Shown here: positions 13,701-27,300 of the stretch, one piece after another
Numbering within the stretch: position 1 is the stretch's first letter
How the letters are laid out: every line of letters starts with the position of its first letter
DNA from: Riptortus pedestris
Lineage: Eukaryota > Arthropoda > Insecta > Hemiptera > Alydidae
Assembly (NCBI GenBank): GCA_019009955.1
Contig: CM032229.1
Coordinates: forward strand, 148,464,001-148,528,000
Length of the DNA stretch: 64,000 nucleotides
Direction of reading: 5' to 3'
Translations under genes and position numbers: made by a program
The notes under the pieces: generated by a model
The model's database searches: none
What the model was told of the DNA's origin: nothing
What the model saw: the letters and a program-made list of their open reading frames with translations, nothing else

Positions 13701-16700
13701 CTGAGAGCAGAGGCTTCCCCATCAAATCACCTGCCTACCGGGAAGAAAGTAGTCAAGCCTGACATTGGACCACCAGTGATCTTCAGGCCTGCAACAAGGC
13801 CACCTCTTGCTGGTCCTTATGCTTTTTCAAGGATTCCCAAGCCTGTCTGGAACCGCCCCAGGGTCTTCCTGCAGAATGACATTCGGCCCACCTGGCTCTT
13901 CGCTAACTATTCATTGGGGTATGAACCATCATCCTTTCCCTACCTGCATGCCGTTTACATGCACTGCATTTGTAAATATATTCTTCATCACATTTGCATA
14001 TGAAAATTTGACTCTATTCACTATTTTAAAGCTCTTCTGTTTTATATGAGTAGTATATTTTAGCTAGAAAGGCATATGCTTGTGGTTTAAGTAAAGTGTA
14101 TAAGTATATTTGTAACCATACTTTTGTGTGTAAGCACATTGGGAAAAAAGTTTTACAAAGTACTTCTATAATCAAATATTGTTTTTGTTTTAAATATTTG
14201 TTATGTAAGAAACACTATGTCCAAATGGCTGTCTACTAATTTTGCTGAAAAAGTTACAATTCATATTAAAATTTAAATTATTAAAGAAAAAAAAAAGCTT
14301 AGGCTAAATAGAATGCTTGATTCAATACAGATTAGCCATCTGGACAAGATTGATTTTCTCTCTATTCATTTACGTTAGGAAAAGGGTGAACTATACAGAG
14401 ACTCAGATTTTTTGAAAACAAAAGAAGTCTCTCTCTTTTTATTTGATTTTATGTTTTCCCTTTTTCATGATTGGCTCAGAGTTTTATTTGACTCCCTTAT
14501 TGATTAAAGCCACATCTGTTAAAGTAGTTTTGATTAATAGCAATATGGTATTTTATGAGAGCATATAAAGCTGTGGGTCTCCCATGCAAACAGCTTGTCA
14601 CTTTATCTGGAAAGAAGATAATATGGAGTACAAATAAATATGGTCAGGATTATGGCTTTTACAAATAACTCTATTGTCCAATCTATTGAAGAGCTTTTAG
14701 GTTGCTATAATGAAAAAAAGGTTGCTCAAGGCATTCAGTCAGGAGGAAGATTAATAAAGTTGTACTTGTTAGAGAGTGGAAATCAGAAAATTTCTCACCT
14801 ATATGGGCTCTCCTACATCCCGCCCTTTAGAAATCAATTCGTCTAAAATAATGAACATAGCTCGTCTTCCTTTATATTCTTGTCTTTATTTAACATAGAC
14901 TAATTGTTAATTTCAAAAACTAAGATTCTATTAGGCTTTCTTTAATTTACTATTGTGCTACTCTTAAGCCTCCAATAATTTTTGATTTGAGTCTTACTGA
15001 TTTGGAATATTCAAGCATGAAACAATCTACTTTCCAAATTTAAAGAGATTCTCCCAAGAGATAAATATTTCATGTTGTTTATTAATGTTGCCCCCATAGT
15101 CGCAACCTCAGACATTGCTTCTTTCTTCTAAATATCCATGGTACCCATAAGTGCAAAATATTCATGAGAGGTATGCATTAATTTCATCAAACCATAGTAT
15201 CACTTAATATTGTGTTATATTTTGAATTAAGATAATAATTATCTTATGGGATTAGTTTCGGTTTTAGTATATGGACAGTCTGGTTAAAGCAATTACAATT
15301 ACTTAAGATTCTATGGAATATGAAGCATAATTCATCAAAGAGATATTTGTAACTGGAGGATCAGATCTGGACTCCACAAAACCTCAGAGTTGTGGAAAAC
15401 AATGATTTAAAATGCCCTTTTCATGTTTATAGATTCAAAAGTCTAAACCCTTCATGCTATCACAATAAATGTATGATCTAGGCACCTTTGCATCATTGAA
15501 ACTTTTTCTTGTACTTTTTTGTAGAAACAGAAGAAGAATAAAACAAGGCAGAGTCCTTTAAAAAATAATTTGTTTAAGAAAAATAAATCTTTAGACTTCT
15601 GTGGTCTATGCCTTTGTCATTGAGGTCTTCAGGTGTCGACTGTGTAGTGATATATTCTCTACTGACCTACCACTAGTCATACTTCTAGGTGATTGTTTCA
15701 CTTCTAGAATGATAGAAGGCCTCCTAGATTTATGTGTTTATATTCATAATTTCCATAAATGATGACACCATATTGAAGAACTTAGATTGTGCTTTTCATT
15801 TCGTTCTTTGCTTCCAAGAACATTTTCTATTTCTTCTGTCTTCCTTAAAGAGTCATTTTGGTATGATGACTGCCCATTATTTTCCAAAATTATCAATCAA
15901 TATTTCCTTACAAATAAATGGTTAGGCTTTCTCATCTAAAAATGTCAAATTAACCTTTTATAACAATTTAAAAACAATGTAAGATCAATAATACATTTTT
16001 TTTGTCCTATTTTTGCATCTACAGATGATTCCTATTCGAAATGAATGAGGAAGTATCATTTTTAAATTGAGAATTCTTGCGTTTTTATATAAATATCTGA
16101 GTGCCTAACACATTTTGTCTAATATATCTAGAATGGATGGGAGAGGAAGCATCAAGAAGATAGTTCCAGATACTATCACTTCTTGGGTTATTTCTGCATT
16201 TTCTGTTGACCCACTATTTGGTCTTGGTCTCCTTGATACTCCAAGAAAGGTTAGTTTCAAGTTTTATTTTTTTTTTTTATTTAAGTTCTAAGTTAGTGAG
16301 ATGATATAATCTTAAGATTCTTGAATGTGCTATTATAGCAGGTTATTAAGTAAACAAAAATTCCACTTACATAAAATGAGAATTGTGGATTTATTCCCGT
16401 GTTGGCAATGAGAATTTATGTAGTGGCAGCTCACTACATAAAATCCTTAGACCTTACAAAGCAGTGGCGGCTCGCATATAGGCACTGTGGAACCTGCAGC
16501 ACCCCCAATTTCCACTTGATGTTATCTATAACATTTAATATAATGAGGTTTTTTCTTTAATTCTTTCTTTATACTTGTATAATATATAATCCTTAAGCTT
16601 AATGCATTAGCTATCCCCCAGTTTATAAAAAAAAAAGATACAAAAATCTTTGTATGGAACTGTGTGCTTCACAGTTCCAGCGGCGAGGTGTTTGACACAG

Positions 16701-19700
16701 GAAGCTTCACAAGGGAGAGACAGCACTGTCGTTTCCGCAGTGCCGACCCCTGTTGTGCTAAGGCTAAACATTTTCTGGAGCAGCACCACCACTAATTTTA
16801 GCTACGAGCCGCTACTGGTACAAAGGCTAAAAAATGGCAGTAACCTGTTGATTTTCTGCCACTTTTTGTCAGATTAGAATGAAATGGAGATTAATAAATA
16901 ACAAATATATGAGCCACTAAGCATAATTTTTCTTAGTAATGGTATTTTTATTCTTATTAATAGTAAAGACTATTCAAAGTATTTTAATTTAGTATTAAGT
17001 ATTTTTAGTAGTGTTCCAGCACCAACTAATGATTTTCTTTGTGAATATGGTTTTTGATTTAATCTGTCCTTAATGTTTGTCATGAACCTATTTGCCTTTA
17101 AATTCCAAACAACTGTTATTTCATTTACTGACACATATTTTTGCAGAAATTTAAAAAAAAAAATATTAAGTTATTTAAATAACTAAAAATTATTTCTATA
17201 ATATTTTATTGTTCATTCTTCCTCTATTATACAAATGATTATTATTATTTTTTTTGTTTTTAGGTTAAAGTTTTCAGGCCATTTTTCATTTCTGTTGATC
17301 TTCCTTATTCAGTTCTGAGGGGTGAATCTGTTTCAATACCTGTGGTGGTCTTTAACTACATGGATAAAGCTGTTAATGCAGAAGTTATCTTGGAAAATGC
17401 TGGACAATTTGAATTTGCTGATTATTCAAATGAAGTTAATGAGCAACCAAGTGAGATTTCTTTTTTTCAAGTTTGAGTGCTTCTACTTATTTTATTCATT
17501 TGTTACAAATAAATATATATTTTGTATTGTTTTTTTTTCATGCTGCTTTCTATTGGACAAAAAGTACTCAATTTTATCAGTAAAACGTTAGGATTTACAA
17601 AATATTTCCAATCGGATGGTTTGTAAATACTAATCGTATAGCATGATTAATACTAAAAAAAAATAAAATAGATGAAACATTGTTATTTATTAAACTACTG
17701 GTTGTACTTTTTTACTTTCTGATACTGCTTTCCAAGTTACAACTACTTTAATAGAGATGGAGTAACCTAAAAATAATTATTTGATTCTCCCACCACTTTT
17801 CTGAGAGAAGGGATATTGGATAAATTCATCTGTGTGTGAATAAATAGAATTAGCGATTATTTATTTTTAAATTAGACTTATACCAAAGGCAAAAGTCTGT
17901 TGGATAATAACAGAATCATTTTCTGGACTGGGGTTCCTGTAGAAAATGAAGTTGGAATTTAAACTCTATAATATGCAATTTATATTTATTAAACAATGTT
18001 ATAAATAGAATATAGTAAACCATTTAGAGTTTGGTACAACATAAGACAAAGGTATTATTTTAAATGCTTAACCCTAGAACGGTAGTGATATTATTTCCCG
18101 CTTAATGATATTGATACATAAATTTTACGTGTGCAACTGATAATTGGTGAAATTATTCAAAATTTGTTAATGTTTGGGGCTATTTTTTTATTTTATTAAA
18201 AGATACACTTTTCTTTAACTTATATCTAAGTTAGTATCTAATAATGTGCACGGCAATCCTTTCAGGCGCTTGGTTCGAAACACATTCCGGAGGTTGTGTG
18301 CTCCATTCATATCCGTTCTTACCAAGGACTACCCCACCTTCTACATTTATTGTAACTGATCTGTCAATATTGTGTGGTTGAGAGGTTTTAGGTTTTTTTT
18401 TGCCTCTGTATTTCTTCTCTTTCTACGATTGCCTTGATGTTTTCTAAAATTTGCTGACTCTCATCGCTAACTAGCCAACTCTATGTTGCAATCATTTCCG
18501 AATGCTCAACCTCCTCATCACTTGGAGAATACTCCGAATCATCATCGGATTGTCAATATCCATCTATTTCATAATTGTCATTTTCCCCATCTGACCCATC
18601 GGAGAGTTCTTTCAACAAATTTCTTTGTCCGTTGAATATTTTTTCTCCATTTTTCAGAGACTATAAACAGATTATTATTATTATTATTTATATTCTCTCT
18701 ATACATCTTTGTCTTTTTAATATTAAAAAATAAAAGTTAAAAACATTAAAAGAAAATAAATTAGAATATAAAAATAAATTGAGAATAAAATTAACTAAGT
18801 TATAGCATAAAAACCGGTTATTAGTAGCGATACGTAAATTTTACGTGCCAAAAAGTTGCGGTTAATAGTATTGATACGTAAATATTACGTGTCGTTTTTA
18901 TTACAAAAAATAGTATTGGACGAGTGGGAAGGTTCACTTAGCTGCATTTGGCGGAGGTGAAGGCCGAACTGTCTGGAGGGCACATAGCTGAGGGGTGGGG
19001 GTGGTGGGGTCGTTAACGGCCCTTTGATAACAGTTCAAACCAGATCATACGTAATTTTTACGTTCACTACCATTCTAGGGTTAAGTAATAAAATTAATAG
19101 AAATCTGGCATGGACACCACAAGGCGTTAGTGTACTCCTATTAAATTAAAAGTATAAATTGTTTTGCTGCACTTCATGTAAAATGATTTCATTTGAAAGT
19201 CGTGCAAGATATATCCATTCAAATTCCTTCTGATTCAGTTATAGAACATAATTTATAGTTTTTTCCATTATAAAATAAAATGGCCTATACAAATGTTTTT
19301 TATCTCTAGTGAGTACAAATAAATTTGTAACTTTTAATTTTTGCCCCTACTCTAACCCCCCCTCCCCTTTAATTGATTTCGATCAAAAGGGGAGGTGCAT
19401 AACTAGGCAGTCCACCAGTCTTAAATATGAAATTTCAACATTCTAAGACTAGTTGTTTTTTTAGTTATGCTGGTTATGTATATACGTATAAAAAGCATAT
19501 GCACAAATGTCATTATATATTCTCTTTACTTTGTACAATGAAGTAAAAATAAGAAACAGGAGATGTTAGAAAAAAAGCTAGAAAAGTGACATAAAATGAC
19601 TTGTTTTCCATAGATTTCTATTATGGGAGATCAGGTATTGAATTTGTACTCTTAATGCAGTTTTTGATAAATGTCTTCAAATGACCATCTATCCTACCTG

Positions 19701-19725
19701 AGAGATGAAAAAAAGGAGGTCCTTT

Positions 19726-19787
<62 letters not shown>

Positions 19788-22700
19788 GTATGTATTTGTA
19801 CATACAGACATTTGTCTGTTACCACACTTACACTCACAATTTTTATGTGATCCTTACCAAACTCGATACGTTTCACATAAAACTGAAGATCATGAAAGAT
19901 CTGAAGATATATTATGGCTGGAATTGAACCCATGGGAGGGGGGGGGGGTGGAAATTCAAAATATGTCCATTATTATGAGCTGTATCAAAAATTCATTTAT
20001 AACCAAACCTTTTGCAAGTATAACTTCATTTAAATGTTGTTCTTTACACTTTTTCTCTTTCTCAAATATAAACTGAAAATTTTAAATTTTTTGTCTTAAG
20101 TAAACCTCCACTTTTAGTCATCACACATTAACAATAATCTTATTCTTATTCCTAAACATTGTTTTCAGCTGACATTTATTATGTAGGATAGTGCAAATGC
20201 ATTGTGTGATGACATTAAGATTTTTTGTTCTTGTTTTGAAAGTGCTTATTTCATCTATACCATGCTCATCATTTAATTATTTCCTTCAACACTAAAAATC
20301 ACGTTCGTTAATTATGTTTATTCTCCAACTTCTTAACTTTGGTTTAAGGCAGTAAGTGAAATGGAGATTACCACAAAATTCCAAATTTCATTTAACTAAA
20401 GCTTGCTTATGAAAAAGCTCCCTAGAATGTAATATTAGTTACTGTTTAAGTGCTTTTGAAGAGATATCAGTGTGACATAAAACATAAAAAAAAAAGGTAT
20501 ATACACATATTTTGTGTTCATAATTTGTTCTACAGCCATGCAATGGCTGTTGTATACCACCAAAGTAAAGCAAACTCAATAGCAATCAAGGAATTGTGAT
20601 ATTCTACCCTTTCTAATTCCTAATTTCATTTTCCTTATAAATGTGATTTTGTTTGTTTTCAGAATTAGAACTCTTCCGAAAAAAGAGTCTAACTATTTCA
20701 CCAAATACTGGAGCTCCTACTTCATTTATGATTACACCAAAAGAGCTTGGTTATATAACCATTAAAGTAACAGCCCAGAGTTCAATTGCTGGAGATGCTA
20801 TTGAAAGAAAATTACTTGTCAAAGTAAGTTATTTCCAAGTCTTTTTTTACCTTATAAAACAAATAAGAAGGAAGAATCTATACCCTAGATCAAGTATGGG
20901 CAACCTTTGACATGTTGCAGGCCAAACTTTAGTGTGCAAATACGTTTGCGGGCCTCTTTTAAAAGTAATGCATTTTAAAGTAGTGCTCATAATTTTTAAC
21001 GATAGATATCAGACATGAAATTATAAGGCAATGTAACTATAATACAATTTATTAAAATAACAAAATGAAAAGAAAAAAATAGGTAAAACATTATAATTAA
21101 ATCGTAAAATTTGGAATTATTACAAATAACAACAGTGAAATAGCAATACTGAAATCAATGAGACACTTGAGCTTGATTTTGAGGAACTAATCCATCGATG
21201 TTCTGATTAATTCAAGTGAGACAAAGGCGTAAAGAATTTTTGAAATTATCGTCAGTCAGTCTTTTACAATGTTTTGATTTATTAACTTTCATCAATGAAA
21301 AGAACTGTTCGCATTTATAAGTACTGCCAAACGCTCTAATCTCATCTTCCTCATTTGGATTAAGCAGTGTAATATTTTTGTTTACTTGGGTTTTTTTAAA
21401 ATCCCGGGCGGGATCAAACCTTACCACCAGGTGATGGTTACCCACATATGCTCGAGGTACTCTAGCATCCCTTCAGAGTCAGCCCAATTATGCCTTTGAG
21501 CCCATTACAAACTGTTATTTGATATACAAGTGACGCAAATAATTTGAATAAAAGTACAACTAATTTTACAGAAGTAGTTTTTAATTATGCTATGGGATTT
21601 TTTATGACATCTAAAATGTCAATAATTTGTAATTTCAATATTAACTCAAAATGGGGCATGCCCACCTTACACATTGTAGCTAGTCTCCTAGACAGAGGCC
21701 GAAGAAGTCAAAATTATCATTGAGATTCATAGATGACGTTGTTTGACATCGTTTAAAAAATGGAATAATTAAAAGTAATACATTTTACCAATTTTTTTTA
21801 AATTCATTATTGACAATACGTTTTTATATAAATAAAAAAAAAACTAGGAATTTTAATCACATTGTTTGCTATTTTCCTTACACAGTATTACACTTCAACT
21901 CCATTAGACTGGACAAAATATAAGGATTGATTATTTATAGTAATTTCTTAAGACCATCACACTAAAATCACTAAATGTAATAATATTTTAACATGTAATA
22001 ACATTTAAATTAGTTCAATTTTCTCTTTACAGCCAGAAGGAGAGACTCAATACAAGAACAAAGCATTCTTTGTAGACCTTCGTAATAAAAACAGTTTTGA
22101 AACTAATGTTACATTAGATATTCCTCGCAACATTGTTCCAGGTTCAGAATTCATTGAAGTAGCTGCTGTGGGTAAGATAGCTCATATAATGTAATATTCC
22201 TCCTGTGAAGTTTTTTATAATATAATTAATTATTTTTAAAGTAACTAATTTTACTCCTTTTTCTGCATATCATTGGCTATTTATTAGAATATTTAGATTT
22301 TATAATGGAACAACATATATATCACAAATATGTAAAACATACCACTTTATAGCAAATTTTCCTATTTAGCTATTGAGGGTGTACTCATGGCGCGATTTTC
22401 ACAAAAATTCCACAAATGTCTAAAAGTGAGGTCCGTTCAAAATTATACATACATACGTACGTACGTATGCACACCAGTCTGTTGATGCTCTAGCTCGATT
22501 TTTGATTGATCGGTACCAAACAATATATTATTGTTTCATGTGAAACTAAAGATTATATTTGTTAATAACTAGAATCGGATGGAGGGGGGCAATCCAAAAT
22601 ATATTCATTTCTGTGCGTCGGATCAAAAATTATAGTAACCTTCTTGCAAATTTCATGTTCTATAAATGTCGATTTATACAATTTTTCTCTTTCTTGAATA

Positions 22701-23428
22701 TTAACCAACGTTTTTACATTTTTTACCAATAAATTACGAATTGCAGGCAACATTGATTTTGTGTTTCCATCTGAATAAACTTCTTCAAAATTACATTGGA
22801 TGCTTTTGGAAACTTATGATGAGCATGCTCCAGGCAAATCACAATGTTTCAAGTGGTTTTAAAAGTTTGAGTCTGGTTATCTCTATGTCAGAAACAAAGA
22901 ATGTGGAAGACCACTGTAAAAGAGTGCTGTTGTATGAAAATGACTCTCAAATGCATAAAAACTTGCGGATCAATTAAATGTGATATGGGAAACCGTCTCC
23001 ATTCGTTTGAAGCCCCAGGTCGGAAAAAGGATAACTCACAAACTGACTGACAGGCAGCAAGAAATTCAAAAACCTCTTGCCAAATACTGCTTGCCAGGTA
23101 AAAAAGAAAGTAATTTCTTCATCAAATAGTATCTGGTGATGAAAAGTGGATTTACTTTGAATCCTAAGTGTAAAAAATCATAGGTAACTTCTGGTGAACG
23201 AATTTTTGTTTTTCTTATTGCGGGATGGTGTCAGTTGATGCCTTGTGGGACATCCTCGAGCTAACTCTTCTAAGCCCTAACTTATTGTGAAAAAATATTT
23301 GAATTTGGGGTTGAATGAACCTTGTGCTACAAATTTGTGTACTGCTGCAGGAAACCAACTCACCATGTCATAAAGTTCTTTCAACTACTGGAAATCATGT
23401 TGTCCACAGTTAACATCTACCACTGTAA

Positions 23429-23473
<45 letters not shown>

Positions 23474-26400
23474 CATTCATTATGACATAATTTCATTTAT
23501 TACTATCTAATATATTAAAAACTATTTCAGGTGATATACTGGGTCCAAGTATACCGAATTTGGAACATCTTATAAAAATGCCTTTTGGATGTGGAGAGCA
23601 AAACATGTTAAATTTTGTTCCTAATATTGTTATTCTCAATTATTTGAAGGTAAGTTAGTTTCTCAGTATGTATATTCAATTTGTTTATTGTTGTTAAATC
23701 CCAAGAAATTGTATCAGCACTACTATTAATATTCATAAATAGTAATTTCACTTACTTATATATTAGGCAATTAACTATTTTTTGATTTGTAAGATTCAAA
23801 AAATACAGAATCAAAGCATAACATTGGAGAAATATGCACTTTGATTGTTTCCCTTGAAGATATACACTAATAGTCCACAGAGGATGTCACAAATATTTGC
23901 CAGTATTGTACAATAACATTGTATTTGGTAATAACATACATCCCAACTAGCCATAGTAGCATTAAGTAGACATAAATAAATAGAAAATAAAATAACAACT
24001 TACAGCTCAATCCTTAAAGTACAACCACCCATGTTGTACTGTCTTGAGCCTTCTATCAATCAACTCTTGAAGACCTCACAGGTACGTCTTTTATTCTTTG
24101 GTCCAACAAACTCAGACATATTTTTTTCGACATCCTCCTGATTATATAACTGTCCTGTTGAAGAAAATGAGCTTATGAGCAAAACAAGTTATAGTCAGAG
24201 GGGGCTAAGTCAGAGATATATTGCAAGGTGTATTAAAGTTCAAGACAATCAAGTTCCTCTATTTTATGCAGAGTTATTCTAGCAGTATTGTAGAATAATA
24301 CTCTTTTGATTGCCTAGGACAGGCTATTTCTGAAACAAAGCTTCATATTACCACTCCAATTGCTGAAAATGAAGATCTGCATTTATAGCATGATCACCAA
24401 CTCCCAAAATTTCTTCCAAGGAATTTGAAATGACAATATATTGTTTCTCTAAAAGGGCTGAGAAAAGTCAACGGTTGGCAAGTTTTGGTTGATGGATTTT
24501 CATTAACTACTGCCCTTTCTGAAGTCGCAACTCCCTATACAGATTGACACCCAAAATTCAGTTCTTCTTCACGAGTGGTGTTGCTGCCTTTGAAAAGCTA
24601 ACCAATATTGTGCAGTTCTTTAATTCTCAGTACCCTCCCCATCCAATTAACTTTTTATTTTCTTAGCACAAAATAATTTCTTTTTTTCAACAATGCTGCA
24701 AAAGTACATTAATTTCAATTTTTTCAGAACTCATAAAAAAAAAAGTAGCACAGTTATTGGTTGGAAAGAGATATGATAACTGAGTGAGCAATTATTGTTT
24801 GAAAGATACTCTTTTTGATAAACATGATTAGTTAAGGATTAAAGCCTGAAACAAAGCAGGACAAACAAAACTGTGCAAACAAACAAACATTCCATCCAAG
24901 AACCGACAACATTCATCTATCACAAGTTTTAGTTGTTTCCTTACATCTAAAAACTCCTTATTATGAATCCATGCATGGGCGCAGTGCAATCAGTTATACT
25001 TGCTCTTAATATACCAAAAAATCACTGAATGTTTTATCTCTAATATTGATATATAAATGTGCTATAAGATTTGAATTCATATATAATTGTATCCTTATTT
25101 TAAAGTAGCATTACACATAAATCTTTGATTATTCTCATTCTGCTCCCATGAATTCTGAAAAATTATATCCTCATAAACTTAAATGGAAGTTGTAAATTTA
25201 GTATATTTCATAAGGATGCCTTGATGTTTGAATTTGTACCATTTTTCATAGCAGAGATTTAGTTGTGTTTTAGAATAGTTGGGATTGGTTTAAATTATTA
25301 GGCTGTAAGGGTGGTGTATTATTGAGGAACATTTGGTTTATGTATTTCTGGGGTCTGTAGTTTTTAGGAGTATGGTAGTTGTAGAATATGAGAATGGCAT
25401 TATTTATTAGTCACTGAACTATCATCCTCTATTTTTATCATTCATATTCATCTATACAACAATGAATGGCATTTTAAATACGATTTCTTTGCTATTACAG
25501 AATTCTAATCAGCTTACACCAGCTATTGAAACCAAAGCTAAAAGGTATATGGAGACAGGTTATCAACAGGAATTGACTTACAAACATAGTGATGGCTCAT
25601 TTAGTGCCTTTGGAAGTGCAGATCCTAGTGGAAGTACCTGGTAAGTTTTTCTTTATGAAAATCTCTTTCCTCGTTTTATTGTTAGACCAAGAGCAACTGT
25701 CGAACAAAGTTTGTGAAATATTATACTTTCTCTTCCTAGAAAAAATTTTTCCATGCAGGCATAGTTTAAGCTAAGCATATTTCCCACATGCTGGAATGAT
25801 GATGTCATCTAATATTCAATTTTCTATTTCTCCACTAATAAGAACTCTGTATTACCCCAACATTAAATTTAAGTTGAAGACCAGATGATTAGATATGCAA
25901 ATTGCGAAAAGTGAACATTCCATGAGAAGTAGAGAGCATTAGCTGAAAAACAAAAAAGTCCGTCACGCAGGGTCACATATAAAATAAAATTATTTTATTT
26001 ATTTTATTTATAATAATAAAATTCTTCTTTGTTCTTCCACTGCTGCTTGGAGCTGGAAATCAATGCTGTGTGGACAGGGGAATTGTCGTGAAGGAGGCGG
26101 ACGCCTCTGCTTAACTTCCCTCGCCTCTTCTCTTTAATGGCGTCTCGTAACCGGTGAAGTAGGGCTGCATAATACTCACCATTCATTGTGGTATTCCTTT
26201 CTTTAAAATCTATCAATAGTATTCCTTTACAGTCCCAAAAAATTGTGGCCATTATCTTTTTTGTTGACTGCGTGACTTTTGCCTTTAAAGGAGGCGCTTC
26301 TCCTGGTCTTCTCCATTCCATGGACTCTCTTTTGCTGAGTGGGTCATAATATAGAACCATTGTCTCATCCCCAGTTACAATTGAGTCCAAAAAATTCTTT

Positions 26401-27256
26401 GGGTCGGCATTATACTCGCGTAAAAATTCATTGAAGCAGTGAACTCATTCCTGTTTTTGAGTAGCTGAAAGAATTTTTGGAATCCATCTTGCACTAGCCT
26501 TGTTCATATGCAAATGTTCTTTGATGATCCTCAAAACACTTGTTTTTGAAAGCCCCAACCTCGTTGCTATTTCCTTGGCTTACAGTCGTCGGTCAGACAG
26601 CAATTCGGATTTCACAAGTTGGATTGTTTCAGAAGTGACAGCTTCCAGTGGGCGACCGGGGCGTGGGTCATCTTCTAGACTTTCTCTCCCTAACTTAAAT
26701 AATTTTGCCCATTCTTTCACTGTGGAATACGAGGGGGAGGACTGCCTGTATACATAATCCAAGCGCTCTTTAATTTGCGCAGGAGTAAGACCCTCTTTAC
26801 AAACAAATTTAATTACCGCACGGTACTCGAGTTTAAACATTGTAAAAATGGCGAGTTTCCTTTAAGGCTGGACACTGACTGACAAGACTGAGGAAGTGCG
26901 GGCGATGGGTATGGAGTGAGCAGGCATGCACCTGCATAGGCGTGCAGGCCCCGGCACGTTTGAAGGAGGGCAAGCAGGACAGGCCGGAAACTTATGGACC
27001 TTAATACGTAAATGTATAGAATAATATTTATAGTAAATTTAATTTGCAATAAGATTGATTCTATACAATTTTTCGGTCCGACGCATAATAATGGAGATAT
27101 TAAGAATTTTCTAAATTCTCCCCCTCTAAATCCCCCCTCCCCCTTAACCGATTTCACCCATTAACGAACTTGATCTTTCTTTTTGATTAAACAATTATAA
27201 ATCAAGTTTGGTAACGATAAAACAAAAATTGCGACCGCTAGATTTATAACAGACAA

Positions 27257-27300
<44 letters not shown>

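Noticed and set aside
13807..14049. Second open frame overlapping exon 9b
   Set aside because: Wrong phase for the TEP splice junctions and no family text; the 13687-13918 frame carries the TWLF motif.
14640..14846. 68-codon open frame in the TEP intron as another alternative exon
   Set aside because: No PR..TW motif and no suitable phase 1/phase 2 splice sites.
19621..20076. Open frames with long Ile-Tyr runs on both strands
   Set aside because: They are translations of a (TA)n microsatellite; the same applies at 23322, 59241 and similar places.
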